Below, piece by piece: positions 8,739 through 17,917 of a stretch of 64,000 nt of DNA. Position 1 is the stretch's first letter, and each line of letters opens with the position of its first letter. The notes below the pieces were generated by a model. That model did not search any database and had not been told where the DNA came from. It saw nothing but the letters and a program-made list of their open reading frames with translations. Location: NCBI GenBank assembly GCA_964571695.1, contig CAZNDG010000003.1:104662-168661 (forward strand), read 5' to 3'. A program made the position numbers and the translations under genes. The DNA comes from UBA8958 sp964571695. GTDB lineage: Bacteria; Desulfobacterota; Syntrophia; Syntrophales; UBA8958.

Positions 8739-11369
8739 GGGGTTTTCCGGTTGTCCCTGCCGGGACTGCTGCCCGAGGAGTTCGTAAACCCTCATGAAGT
8801 TTAGTTGTCTCGCGATGTTTTTGTCCTGGACTTCGAAGGGGGTCACCTGGAGCAACGACTTGACAACCGCCTGGTGGGTCATCTCCGTGATGAGGATGGA
8901 GTCGGGCTTTGCCTTGGTCAGGCTCTGGAGACGGAAGACCACGTTTACGGAATCACCGATGACCGTATAGTCCATCTTCTTGTCGAAACCGATGTTCCCG
9001 ATCAGGGCCTCCCCGGTATGGATGCTGATCCCCATCGTGAGGGGCTGGTCGATGAGGGTCCGCACATGATGGTTGATGGCCGTCATGGCGGCCTGCATCT
9101 CCAGGGCGGCGGCAACGGCGTTGTCGGCGTCGTAGCCGCTGGATACGGGGGCGCCGAAGATGCCCAGCAGGCCGTCGCCGAGGTATTTATCGACGATGCC
9201 CCGGTGCTTGAGGATTATTTCTCCGATCACCCCGAAGAAATGGTTCAGGATGGCCACGGTACGGCTGGGACTGAACTGGGAAGACAATACGGAGAACCCC
9301 CGCAGATCGATATTGAGGATCGTCAACAGGCGAATCTCTTCCATTACGCCTTCCCCGGTCTCGGAACCGTGAATGATCCTTTCGACCACCTCCTTGGGGA
9401 CGAATTTCTGGAAGACATTGCGGATGCCCCGTTCGTGTTCCGCCAGGGATTTTGTTTCCTGGTAGAGCCGGGCGTTTTCCAGGGCGATGCTCACGGAGGT
9501 GGCGATAGACTGGAGGAGCTTCATGTCGCTGTCCGTGAATTCGCCGCTGACTTTGTTCAGTACCTCGATCACCCCCAGGATCCGTCCCTGGGAGATGAGC
9601 GGCACGGCAAGGACGGAGCGGGTCTGAAATCCCGAGTTCCTATCGAATTCCGGATAGAAGTAACGGGAGCCTTCGGTGTTGGCTACGATAAGGGATTCCC
9701 CACGGGCGGCGGCATAGCCGGCGATCCCCTGTCCGAGTTTGAGCCGGAGATTCTTCAGGATCTCCATGTTTACATGTGCATGAATATTGAAGGCCTCCCG
9801 GAAGACCAGATGATCATCCTGCCGCAGGAGCAGCGAGCCGCCCTCAACGTCCATGAGGGCGCGGATCATGTTCATCGTCTGCTTGATGACCTCGTTGAGA
9901 TCGAAGGTGGAAGATGCCAGAATGCTGCCGATCTGCTTGACGAAATCCATTTCCCGTTCCCGTCGGCTTATGGACGCTTCCAGATGTTCCAGGACGATCG
10001 CCAGAGAGACGAGGGCGACCAGCATATCGATCTTCTCTTCCGCCTCCGTGATGCCCGCCGGAGCCCTGCTCCCCAACAGCAGCACCCCGTGGACCTGGCC
10101 GCCCATTTTGAGGGGAGCAAGGATGGCGGCTTTGGCCGCGGCGGCCGCAAGGATTTCCAGACCCGCCAATTTGGGGGTGGCGTCGAGGTCCGGAAGGATG
10201 ATGGCGTTACCCTCCTGCAGCACCTTGTCGATCAACGATCCCTCGTAGGGATAGGGGTCCCCCTTGTGGAAAGGGACATCCATTTTCGTACGGTATTCCA
10301 GGACGGAAAGCCTTGATGAGGATTCGCTTTCCTTGGCGAGAACGACGGCGATATCGAAGGGGATGGTGATGTCGATCTGGTCCAGGAGTGAAGGGATGAG
10401 TTCCCCCTTGGCCACCGTGGAGCCGAAGATCTTAGCGATTTGATCCACCGTGGAGAGAACCTCGTCCTTGTAGCTCTTTTCCTTCATGAGCGACAGGTTG
10501 TCGTAGGTGAAGGCGGCGTTGCTTACCAGTGGCGCCAGGACGTCCGCATCCGCGGCCGTAAACGGCAGATTGTCCCGGCGGCGGGAAACCGTCAGGACCC
10601 CGAAGACGTCCTTTATCCCCTTCAGCGGCATGCAGAGGAAGGACTTGGTTCCATATTCTTCCCTGCTTTTTCTGCCGAAGCGATCGTCGTTTTCGATATC
10701 CTCGACGAGGAGCGGGGCCTTGTTGATTACGGCGAATTTGGCGATGCTCTTGGAAAAATCGATGCGGTCGCCGCTTTGCAGCTTGTCGCCGTGGCCGATG
10801 GCGGCATGGACGATAAAGTAATCCCGTTTTCCCCTCTCGAGGATGAGGACGGAGCCGATGTCGCCGTTGACCAGTTTCATCGCCCTCTCCAGGGTGATGT
10901 AGAGCAGATCGTCTGATTCGAGGGTTACGTAGCACAGATCCGCCAGCTCCTTGAGGGTGGAGATTTGCGAGACCTTCTGGTTCAGGGAGACAAACTGCTG
11001 GTTCAGTTGCGTTTCCAGAGATTGAAAGGACGAGATGATATTCTGGATTTCATCGGTGGCGGCCTTTTCACCGGCGCTGGCGGCTTGGGCGCCCTGGCCT
11101 TCCGTCGCGACGGCTCCGGTGACTCTTTTGGCCAGGGAGGAGATATTGTCGAAGATGTTCCGGACAATGGAGAAGGCAAAAAGGGAAAAAACGAGGACGG
11201 CGAAGATGAAGATGGGGATATACTCATCGTTCAGGAGCTGATAGCGAAAGGCGAAAAAAAAGAAGCCGGTAAGCGGCACAAGGAAGAAGAGGGCAAAGAC
11301 AATGGTGAGCTTGTAGTAAAGGCCCTTGCCCTCCATGGAGAGATTCCTGAAAATCTCTTTAATGTTCAT
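8736..11369 (-). CDS. Membrane-anchored GAF-domain class III adenylate/guanylate cyclase
   Basis: 877 aa. Two hydrophobic segments at about residues 20-45 and 52-72 anchor it. Three GAF-like domains follow (about 140-300, 310-460, 480-640), then a class III cyclase domain (about 675-845). The metal-binding aspartates are visible in LNIDLRGFS and KYLGDGLLGIFG, and the late motif DYTVIGDSVNVVFRLQ matches active cyclases. It makes cAMP or cGMP in response to small ligands or redox cues sensed by the GAF domains. It is a single-gene unit with its own promoter-like sequence upstream. Confidence 0.92.
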   Translation of the reverse strand: MNIKEIFRNLSMEGKGLYYKLTIVFALFFLVPLTGFFFFAFRYQLLNDEYIPIFIFAVLVFSLFAFSIVRNIFDNISSLAKRVTGAVATEGQGAQAASAGEKAATDEIQNIISSFQSLETQLNQQFVSLNQKVSQISTLKELADLCYVTLESDDLLYITLERAMKLVNGDIGSVLILERGKRDYFIVHAAIGHGDKLQSGDRIDFSKSIAKFAVINKAPLLVEDIENDDRFGRKSREEYGTKSFLCMPLKGIKDVFGVLTVSRRRDNLPFTAADADVLAPLVSNAAFTYDNLSLMKEKSYKDEVLSTVDQIAKIFGSTVAKGELIPSLLDQIDITIPFDIAVVLAKESESSSRLSVLEYRTKMDVPFHKGDPYPYEGSLIDKVLQEGNAIILPDLDATPKLAGLEILAAAAAKAAILAPLKMGGQVHGVLLLGSRAPAGITEAEEKIDMLVALVSLAIVLEHLEASISRREREMDFVKQIGSILASSTFDLNEVIKQTMNMIRALMDVEGGSLLLRQDDHLVFREAFNIHAHVNMEILKNLRLKLGQGIAGYAAARGESLIVANTEGSRYFYPEFDRNSGFQTRSVLAVPLISQGRILGVIEVLNKVSGEFTDSDMKLLQSIATSVSIALENARLYQETKSLAEHERGIRNVFQKFVPKEVVERIIHGSETGEGVMEEIRLLTILNIDLRGFSVLSSQFSPSRTVAILNHFFGVIGEIILKHRGIVDKYLGDGLLGIFGAPVSSGYDADNAVAAALEMQAAMTAINHHVRTLIDQPLTMGISIHTGEALIGNIGFDKKMDYTVIGDSVNVVFRLQSLTKAKPDSILITEMTHQAVVKSLLQVTPFEVQDKNIARQLNFMRVYELLGQQSRQGQPENP

Positions 11370-11413
11370 GGGCCGGCTTGCCTCTCTTTGGTTGATTTTC
11401 TACACTGCCTGAG

Positions 11414-11442
11414 TTTTTAGAGAAAATATGACGATATGTCAA
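11414..11442 (-). promoter_or_regulatory. Sigma-70-type promoter of the cyclase gene
   Basis: On the minus strand TTGACA, 17 nt, then TAAAAA, about 45 bp upstream of the cyclase start at 11369. The -35 is perfect and the -10 matches 4 of 6. The sequence just upstream (GGATATTTTCATTATTTCG) resembles the TTTTCAT repeat family of this window. Confidence 0.5.
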
Positions 11443-11507
11443 CGAAATAATGAAAATATCCGCCTCCGGACCCACGGCCGTCCCGGTTCGGGCCGGACCT
11501 TTAGCCG

Positions 11508-12446
11508 TCAACGGTTCCTTTTCCGAAAGAAATCGAGGATGCCGTTGGGCATGAAGATGGTGACGACGATGAAGAGCGCCCCGTAGATGATCCGGGCAAT
11601 CTCCGCCTGGGCGAAGGTGGAAAGGCCTTCGTTGACTACGGTGAGGATGACGGCGCCGATGATCGGACCCAGCCAGGTGCCGCCTCCACCGAACATGGCC
11701 ATGAGAACGATGAGGATGGAGATGTTGATGTTGAAGACCACGTCGGGGTGGATATAGGTGAGGTAATAGGCGAAAAGACCTCCGGCGACGCCGGGGAAAA
11801 AGGCGGAAAGGACGAAGGCCTGGATCTTTATTTTCGCCGTGGGGATGGCCATGGTCTCCGCCACTTCCTCGTCGGCGCGGACGGCCCGCAGGCCGGCGCC
11901 CAGGCGCGAGTTGCCGAGCCACCAGGCGGCGCCCAGGGTGATGACGGCAAGCAGGAGCATGGCCTCGTACATAATCGTTCGGGACATCTTTTCCGGCAGG
12001 TCCATAAACTGCATCCAGATGCCTTCGGCGCCGCCCAAAAACTCGATGTTCTTTACGGCCAATTCCACGACGAAACCGAAGCATAGGGTCACGACGGCGA
12101 AGTAGGGCCCCCGGATCTTCAGACAGGGATAGCCGATGATCAATGCCACCAGGGCGGCCAGGATGCCCGCGGGCAGGGAGGCCAGAAGCGTCGGCAAAGG
12201 AGACAATTCGAAGAATGCCGCCGTCTTGGCGGTGGCGAAGGCGCCGATGCCGAAGAAGGCGGCATGGCCGAAGGAGAGATAACCGGCGTACCCGCCGATG
12301 ATGTTCCACGACGAGGCCAGGATGACGTACATGAAAACGGAAAACATGAAGGACAGGTAATACACCTCCGGCCCGAGGCAGGGGAACGCGGCGAGCAGGG
12401 CGGCAACGATGGCCGCGAGGGCGATGGAAAGCTTGTTCCTTTTCAT
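11508..12446 (-). CDS. livM: Branched-chain amino acid-type ABC transporter permease LivM
   Basis: 312 aa, highly hydrophobic with about nine membrane segments. Contains SSWNIIGGYAGYLSFGHAAFFGIGA-type sequence and the conserved RAVRADEEVAE of LivM proteins. Start ATG 12446 has AGGAGG at good spacing; the frame is open further upstream into livH but that part reads as shadow. It is the last gene of the transporter block, 2 bp after livH. It forms the inner-membrane channel with LivH, energised by LivG and LivF. The actual substrate could be an amino acid or an aromatic or short organic acid. Confidence 0.92.
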   Translation of the reverse strand: MKRNKLSIALAAIVAALLAAFPCLGPEVYYLSFMFSVFMYVILASSWNIIGGYAGYLSFGHAAFFGIGAFATAKTAAFFELSPLPTLLASLPAGILAALVALIIGYPCLKIRGPYFAVVTLCFGFVVELAVKNIEFLGGAEGIWMQFMDLPEKMSRTIMYEAMLLLAVITLGAAWWLGNSRLGAGLRAVRADEEVAETMAIPTAKIKIQAFVLSAFFPGVAGGLFAYYLTYIHPDVVFNINISILIVLMAMFGGGGTWLGPIIGAVILTVVNEGLSTFAQAEIARIIYGALFIVVTIFMPNGILDFFRKRNR

Positions 12447-12448
12447 CC

Positions 12449-13324
12449 CTAAACCTCCTGCTTGAAGAGACCGTGGGGTCGGAAGATGAGGAAGACCATG
12501 AGGAGCCCGAAGGTAACCAGGTTTACCCACTGGTAGGGCAGGAAGGCCATGGAGAGGCCGGTGATCACGCCGATGATGAGGCCGGCCAGGGCCGTGCCCG
12601 CAATGTTGCCCACGCCGCCCACGATGACCACGAGAAACAGATAGATGAGCCACAGGTTGTGGGAGTGGGGTTCAAAGGAGTACAGGAGCGCCAGGCCGAT
12701 TCCCCCCGCCCCGGCCGTGGAGACGGCGAGGGCGAAGGTAATCATGCTTATTCGGTACAAATTGACGCCGTGGAGCTGGGCGGCCTCGGGCTGCTGCCAG
12801 GCGGCCCGGACGGCCATGCCGGTATAGGTCTTTTTCAGGAAGAGGTAGATTGCCGTGATGCCCAGGATGGACAGGCCGAAGCCGACAAGATGTGGATACT
12901 GAAAGTAGAAGGGGCCCACGATCAGGGCGCCGCTGGCGTAAGCCGGCGTCAGGACCCGGGGGTCCGCCTTCCAGACGAGGACCATGATGTTTTCCAGGAT
13001 GATGGCCAGGCCGAAGGTGAGGATCATGGAGGCGACGATGACATCCTTGGCGCGGCTGATGGGCCGGATCAGGAGCTGATAGACCCCGCAGGCCACGATG
13101 AACAGCAGCGGTGCGGACCCCGCCGCCGCGACGACGGGATCCACCCCGCAATGCTCCAGGAGGCTGTAGGCCAGATAGGCGCCCAGGAGCCCGAAGGCGG
13201 CATGGGCGATGTTGATTACCTTCATGACCCCCCAGGTGAGGGAAAAGCCAACACCCAGGAGGGCGTAAACCATGCCCATCATGATGCCGCTGATCAGGGA
13301 CTGGATGATTAATACCGCGTCCAC
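12449..13324 (-). CDS. livH: Branched-chain amino acid-type ABC transporter permease LivH
   Basis: 291 aa with about eight membrane segments. Contains GLGFSLTWGVMKVINIAHAA-like N-terminal sequence (GVGFSLTWGVMKVINIAH) and a C-terminal VVIVGGVGNIAGTALAG, both typical of LivH. It starts at GTG 13324, one base after the livK stop codon, so it is translationally coupled. Partner of LivM in the membrane channel. Confidence 0.92.
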   Translation of the reverse strand: MDAVLIIQSLISGIMMGMVYALLGVGFSLTWGVMKVINIAHAAFGLLGAYLAYSLLEHCGVDPVVAAAGSAPLLFIVACGVYQLLIRPISRAKDVIVASMILTFGLAIILENIMVLVWKADPRVLTPAYASGALIVGPFYFQYPHLVGFGLSILGITAIYLFLKKTYTGMAVRAAWQQPEAAQLHGVNLYRISMITFALAVSTAGAGGIGLALLYSFEPHSHNLWLIYLFLVVIVGGVGNIAGTALAGLIIGVITGLSMAFLPYQWVNLVTFGLLMVFLIFRPHGLFKQEV

Positions 13325-13325
13325 T

Positions 13326-14534
13326 TCACTTCTTCCAGGCCGGCTTCGGATAGACCGGCTCCCGGGTGCGGATCTGTTTCGGCCAGATCAGCTCGACCTT
13401 GCCGTTGACGATCTGGGTGCAGAAATTGATCGGCGGCGGCAGGCCGCGTTTGTCGAAGGTCATGGGACCGGCGATCGTGTTGATCTGATGACCCTTTAGC
13501 CAATCGCGGATCTTCGTCTGATCGAGGCTTTTGGCGCCCGTCACGCCCTGCTCCAGGGTCTGCATCCAGGCATAACCGAATCCGAAGTAGAGGGGATAGC
13601 CGTCCAGTTTGTACTTGCTCTTCACATAGGCGTTGAGCTTGTCGTTCCCCGGATAATTGAGCTTGTTGTACAGCGAGGTGCCGGAGAAGACATAGTCGCC
13701 GTCCGCCCCCAATTCCTTGACCCAGGCGGGGACCACGGAACCGATCCCCTGGACGATGGCCTTGGGATGATAGTCGAGGGCCTTGGCGGCCTTCATGGTC
13801 GTGACGCCGTCGGGGAAGAAGCCGTTGGAGAACAGGATGTCGCAATTCATCTGCTTGGCTTTTACAATTAGGGAAGTGGCGTCCGCCAGGGGGGAGTTGT
13901 ATTTCTCATTGATGACCACTCTGATGTTGAGCTTCTTCGTCCACCGGTTGATGGAGTCCTGAAGCGACAGCCCCACCGGGTTGTTGATGGTATAGACGGC
14001 GGCCCGATGCGGACGCTGATTGGCCGGGAGGGTGGCGAGCCACTGGAAGAATCCCTCGTACCACCACTCGCCCATGAGAGGCGGAGCGCCGAAGGAATAG
14101 GTGTAGCCCTGCTGGAAGCTCTTCATGTGGCCGCCCATGGAAACGTAAACCATCTTGTGCTTTTCCGCTACGGGCATGACGGCCCGGGCGGCGGTGCCGG
14201 GGTAACCGCCGAAGAGGAGATCCACCTTGTCCACGCTGATGGCCTTCTCGGCGAAGGTCACGGCCTTGCCCACGTTGGACTGGTCGTCATAGATCTTGAA
14301 CTGCACGGGCCGTCCCAACAGCCCCCCCCGGGCGTTGATCCCCTCCGCCCAGAAGCGCATGCCCCGTTCGATCCACTGCCCCGTTTCGGCGAATTCGCCC
14401 GTCAGGGGCAGGGAACCGCCGATGACGATGGGTTTGGCCGCCCCGAAGCCCGCGGCGGGAACCATGAGGAGCGACCCGCAGAAGAGGGCGGCGACGATGA
14501 GGACAGCCAACCCCTTATTCCGTTTTCCTTTCAT
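13326..14534 (-). CDS. livK: Periplasmic substrate-binding protein of the Liv-type transporter
   Basis: 402 aa. An N-terminal signal peptide (KGKRNKGLAVLIVAALF... ending near GFGA) is followed by VIGGSLPLTGEFAETGQW, the start of the Leu/Ile/Val-binding Peripla_BP_6 fold. Start ATG 14534 is behind AAAGGAGG. It delivers the ligand to LivHM. With a cyclase-fold hydrolase and a beta-keto-acid cleavage enzyme upstream, the ligand may be a compound those enzymes degrade rather than a branched-chain amino acid. Confidence 0.92.
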   Translation of the reverse strand: MKGKRNKGLAVLIVAALFCGSLLMVPAAGFGAAKPIVIGGSLPLTGEFAETGQWIERGMRFWAEGINARGGLLGRPVQFKIYDDQSNVGKAVTFAEKAISVDKVDLLFGGYPGTAARAVMPVAEKHKMVYVSMGGHMKSFQQGYTYSFGAPPLMGEWWYEGFFQWLATLPANQRPHRAAVYTINNPVGLSLQDSINRWTKKLNIRVVINEKYNSPLADATSLIVKAKQMNCDILFSNGFFPDGVTTMKAAKALDYHPKAIVQGIGSVVPAWVKELGADGDYVFSGTSLYNKLNYPGNDKLNAYVKSKYKLDGYPLYFGFGYAWMQTLEQGVTGAKSLDQTKIRDWLKGHQINTIAGPMTFDKRGLPPPINFCTQIVNGKVELIWPKQIRTREPVYPKPAWKK

Positions 14535-14565
14535 TATGCAGCCTCCTTTCCAAACATTGTTGATC

Positions 14566-15273
14566 TTACAGTCCCAGATAGGACGTCTTGACCTGGGGGT
14601 TCTCCCGCAGTTCCGCAGATGGCCCCCGCAGGGCGATGACGCCGTTTTCCAGGACATAACCGTAGGTGGTGACGGCCAGCGTCTCCAGAACCTCCTGGGA
14701 CACCAGCAGGATCGACATACCTTCTTTGTTCAGCCGGCAGATGATGGCAAATATCTCCGCCGCCGCCTTGGGGGCAAGGCCCAGGGATGGCTCGTCCAGC
14801 ATGAGGAGCCGGGGCCGGGCCATGAGCGCCCTCCCCAGGGCCGCCATCTGCTGCTCGCCGCCGGAAAGGCTGCCCGCCAACTGGCGGCGGCGGTCGGCGA
14901 GACGGGGGAAGATCTCGAATACCTTCTCCAGGGTACGGGTCGTTTCCTTTCTGACGGCGGGGAGATAGGCCCCCATGACGAGGTTTTCCTCCACCGTCAT
15001 GGCGGGGAAGAGCTTCCGTCCTTCCGGGACCTGAATGATCCCCCGGCCGCATATCTTGTCCGGTGAGAGCCCGGTGAGCGGTTGGCCGTCCCAGAATATG
15101 CTTCCCGCCGCCGGGGCGACGAGACCGGAAATCGCGTTCAGCAGGGTTGACTTGCCCGCCCCGTTGGCGCCGATGAGGGCGACCATGGCCCCGGCGGCGA
15201 TCTCCATGTTTGCCCCTTGCAGGGCCTGCATCCGGCCGTAGCAGACGGTTAGGTCGTCAACACGCAGCAGCAT
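14566..15273 (-). CDS. livF: ABC transporter ATP-binding protein LivF
   Basis: 235 aa. Walker A GANGAGKS, signature LSGGEQQ, Walker B LLMLDEPSLGLAP, with the LivF-type switch region. Overlaps the end of livG by 17 bp. Together with LivG it forms the nucleotide-binding pair of the transporter. Confidence 0.94.
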   Translation of the reverse strand: MLLRVDDLTVCYGRMQALQGANMEIAAGAMVALIGANGAGKSTLLNAISGLVAPAAGSIFWDGQPLTGLSPDKICGRGIIQVPEGRKLFPAMTVEENLVMGAYLPAVRKETTRTLEKVFEIFPRLADRRRQLAGSLSGGEQQMAALGRALMARPRLLMLDEPSLGLAPKAAAEIFAIICRLNKEGMSILLVSQEVLETLAVTTYGYVLENGVIALRGPSAELRENPQVKTSYLGL

Positions 15274-16000
15274 AGGCGGCCCCCAGGTAGGCGGAGATTA
15301 CTTCCGGATGATTGGCTACCTCTTCCGGGGTTCCCTCGGTGATTTTCGTGCCGAAGTTCAAGACCATGATGCGGCTGCAGGTGGACATGATGGCCTTCAT
15401 GACGTGTTCGATCATGAAGATGGTCGTCCCGTATGCCTCCCGGATCCGGAACGTGAGGTCGATGGCGCCGGTGATTTCCGTAGGGTTCAATCCGGCATAG
15501 ACCTCGTCCAGGAGGAGGACCTCCGGATGAAGGGCCAGCGCCCGGGCGATTTCAAGGCGCTTGCGGTCCTCGAGGACCAGTTCGCCGGGAAGACGGTCCG
15601 CCTTGTCTGCAAGTCCGGTGAAGTTCAGTATCTCCATGGCCTTTTCATGGGCGGTCCGGGCGTTCGCAATCCCCTGGCGGCCGTACAGGACGCCGGTGGA
15701 GACGTTTTCCGCGAGGTTGATGCCGGCCAGAGGGCGGACGATCTGGAAGGTGCGGCCGATGCCCAGTTGGGCCCGTCTGTGGGGGGGCAGGGAGGTTATG
15801 TCGCGGTCCGCAAAGAACAGCTTGCCGCCGTCCGGGGCGTGAATACCCGAAATGACGTTGAACAGCGTCGTCTTTCCCGAACCGTTGGGACCGATTAGGC
15901 CCACGATCTCGCCGCGGCGCACCTCGAAATCCACCTCGGCGAGGGCCGTCAGACCGCCGAAACGCTTGGTGATTTTCTTTCCCGCCAGTATGCCTTCCAT
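15257..16000 (-). CDS. livG: ABC transporter ATP-binding protein LivG
   Basis: 247 aa. Walker A GPNGSGKTTLFN and Walker B VLLLDEVYAGLNP, with the long C-terminal helix of the LivG type. The signature is degenerate: LVLEDRKRLEIARALAL in place of LS-(Y/H)-GxQR. The ATG at 16000 is chosen because upstream sequence in frame overlaps the cyclase gene; its Shine-Dalgarno is weak, consistent with coupling to the gene before. Pairs with LivF. Confidence 0.92.
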   Translation of the reverse strand: MEGILAGKKITKRFGGLTALAEVDFEVRRGEIVGLIGPNGSGKTTLFNVISGIHAPDGGKLFFADRDITSLPPHRRAQLGIGRTFQIVRPLAGINLAENVSTGVLYGRQGIANARTAHEKAMEILNFTGLADKADRLPGELVLEDRKRLEIARALALHPEVLLLDEVYAGLNPTEITGAIDLTFRIREAYGTTIFMIEHVMKAIMSTCSRIMVLNFGTKITEGTPEEVANHPEVISAYLGAAYAAAC

Positions 16001-16008
16001 CCCCGGAC

Positions 16009-16788
16009 TCACTCTTCCACGATGGCCACCGGCCGGCACCAGCCGGCGGAGGCCCCCTTGATCTTCACGGGAAAGCAGCAGACCGTGAACCCGTGAGGCC
16101 GGCCGATGGCGTCCAGGTTGGCCATCTTTTCCATGTGGCAGTAACCGGTTTCGATGCCGGCGAAGTGGGCCTCCCAGATTACCTTGGGATCTCCCTTTTC
16201 CTGGAATTCCCGGGCCAAAAAGGGCAGGGGACGGTCCCAGCTCCAGGCGTCGATGCCCACCACTCTTACCCCCCGCTCGGTGAGGAAGAGGGTGCTCTCC
16301 CGGGTCATCCCCGGTCCCTTGACGAGATACTCCGCCTTGCCCCAGGCGGCATCGGCCCCGGTCTGGACGAGGACGATGTCCAGCGGCTTGAGACGGTAGC
16401 CGATGCGGTCCAACTCCTTTTCCACGTCCGCGGCGGTGATCCGTTCGCCGTCCGCCTTGTGGCGGAAATCGAGGACAACCCCGTCGCCGAGACACCAGTC
16501 GAGGGGGATTTCGTCGATGGTCAGGGCCTTTTTGCCCTGATCCTGGGTGGGGTGGTAGTGATACGGGGCGTCCAGGTGGGTGCCGCTGTGGGTGGTAAGG
16601 CTGATGAACTCCAGTGCCCAGCCAAGGCCGCCGGGAAGCTGCTCCCGGCGGATGCCGGGAAAGAAATCGAGCATCTGCGTCGCCCCCAGGGCGTGGTCAA
16701 CGTAATCGACCTTGGGAATCATCATGGGGGGATCGCAGGGCAGGGATGCCTCGATGGCGATGCTGAGATCGATGAAACGTCTTCCCAT
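16009..16788 (-). CDS. Cyclase-family (kynurenine formamidase-like) metal-dependent hydrolase
   Basis: 259 aa of the PF04199-type fold. The metal-binding signature HSGTHLDAPYHY is at about residues 72-83, with a later GIDAWSWDRPL and FAGIETGYCHMEKM region. The family hydrolyses amide or cyclic bonds in small molecules (formylkynurenine, cyclic diketones, isatin). Start ATG 16788 has AGGAGG. It lies 12 bp after the keto-acid cleavage gene and 8 bp before livG, so it probably acts on the imported compound or on a product of that enzyme. Confidence 0.87.
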   Translation of the reverse strand: MGRRFIDLSIAIEASLPCDPPMMIPKVDYVDHALGATQMLDFFPGIRREQLPGGLGWALEFISLTTHSGTHLDAPYHYHPTQDQGKKALTIDEIPLDWCLGDGVVLDFRHKADGERITAADVEKELDRIGYRLKPLDIVLVQTGADAAWGKAEYLVKGPGMTRESTLFLTERGVRVVGIDAWSWDRPLPFLAREFQEKGDPKVIWEAHFAGIETGYCHMEKMANLDAIGRPHGFTVCCFPVKIKGASAGWCRPVAIVEE

Positions 16789-16800
16789 TTGTCTGCCTCC

Positions 16801-17724
16801 TCAGAAATTTACCTTGTCCAGTCCCTTCAGGCCGAGGATCCGCCTTGCCTCCGCCGGGGTCGCCGGTTCCACGCCCAGTTCCCGGGCGATGCGGATGATC
16901 TTGGCCACCTGCTCCGCGTTGCTCTTCGCCAATTGTCCCTTTTCGAGGAAAAGATTGTCCTCCAGACCCACCCGGGCGTGTCCGCCCATCATCAAAGAGG
17001 TGGTGCAGAGGTTGAACTGGGTCCTGCCCGCGGCGCAGACGGAGAACTGAAAATCTCCGATGGCCTTCCGGGCGCTCTCGAGGAGGAACACGAAATTTTC
17101 GATCGTCGCGGGAATGCCGCCCAGGATCCCCATGACGAACTGGAGATAAACGGGTTTCTTCACATGGCCCTTTTCGATGAGAAAGGCGAGATTGTTGATC
17201 ATGCCCGCGTCATAGATCTCGAATTCCGGCTTGGTGCCCTGGGGCGCGAATCTTTCCAGGAACTGCCGCATGGTCAAAAAGGTGTTGGGGAAGATGAAAT
17301 CCTCCGTGGCCTGGAGGTAGTTTTTTTCCCAATCCTGTTTCCAGTCACGGTAATTGTCGGCGATATGGAAGAGGGCAAAATTCAGGGAGCCGGCATTCAG
17401 GGTAGCCAATTCCGGCGACAGGCTGGTGACCACCCGGACACGATTTTCCACCGGCTCGCCGAGGCGGCCGCCGGTGGTGCAGCAGATAATCATATCGCAG
17501 CGACTTTTCACCCCGGCGGCGAAGGTGCGGAAGAGTTCCTGATCGGCGCAGGGCAGGCCCGTCTCCGGATTGCGGACGTGGACATGGGCGACCGCCGCCC
17601 CGGCCTCGTATGCCTGGACTGCCTGTTCGATCAGCTCTTCCGGGGTTACGGGCAGATGGGGGGACATGCTGGGGGTGTGGATGGCCCCGGTAAGGGCGGC
17701 GGTAACGATCCTTTTTTCCCTCAT
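16801..17724 (-). CDS. Beta-keto acid cleavage enzyme (BKACE, DUF849)
   Basis: 307 aa. HVHVRNPETG near residue 48 carries two zinc-ligand histidines of the BKACE family, and AALTGAIHTPSMSPHLP is the usual N-terminus. Family members condense a beta-keto acid with acetyl-CoA and cleave it to acetoacetate plus a CoA ester; the founding member acts on 3-keto-5-aminohexanoate in lysine fermentation. ATG 17724 follows AAGGAG with 10-nt spacing. First gene of the seven-gene minus-strand unit with the Liv transporter. The substrate is not predictable from sequence alone. Confidence 0.88.
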   Translation of the reverse strand: MREKRIVTAALTGAIHTPSMSPHLPVTPEELIEQAVQAYEAGAAVAHVHVRNPETGLPCADQELFRTFAAGVKSRCDMIICCTTGGRLGEPVENRVRVVTSLSPELATLNAGSLNFALFHIADNYRDWKQDWEKNYLQATEDFIFPNTFLTMRQFLERFAPQGTKPEFEIYDAGMINNLAFLIEKGHVKKPVYLQFVMGILGGIPATIENFVFLLESARKAIGDFQFSVCAAGRTQFNLCTTSLMMGGHARVGLEDNLFLEKGQLAKSNAEQVAKIIRIARELGVEPATPAEARRILGLKGLDKVNF

Positions 17725-17783
17725 GATCGCCAATCTCCTTTCGATGAGATGTGGGGGGACGGAATTTCCCGCCCGCCCGGTTT

Positions 17784-17850
17784 ACATGAAAATGTCTGCA
17801 ACTATTTGGATATTTTCATCTTTCGTTGTGCCTGCGACAGGCATGGGCGT
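17784..17850 (+). repeat. Copy of the TTTTCAT dispersed repeat
   Basis: ATGAAAATGTCTGCAACTAT is followed within 8 bp by GGATATTTTCATCTTTCGTT and then a CCTGCGACAGG hairpin and CATGGGCG. Homologous sequences occur at about 29149 (+) and 28153-28210 (-), and more distantly at 18815-18865 (-) and 23855-23913 (+). Located between the BKACE gene and the regulator gene. Confidence 0.6.
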
Positions 17851-17917
17851 TAATGAAAATAAGGAGGCTGCCGTCGCCGGCCCCGCGACTGTTATCGCCT
17901 CTTTCCCCCTCCGTTCA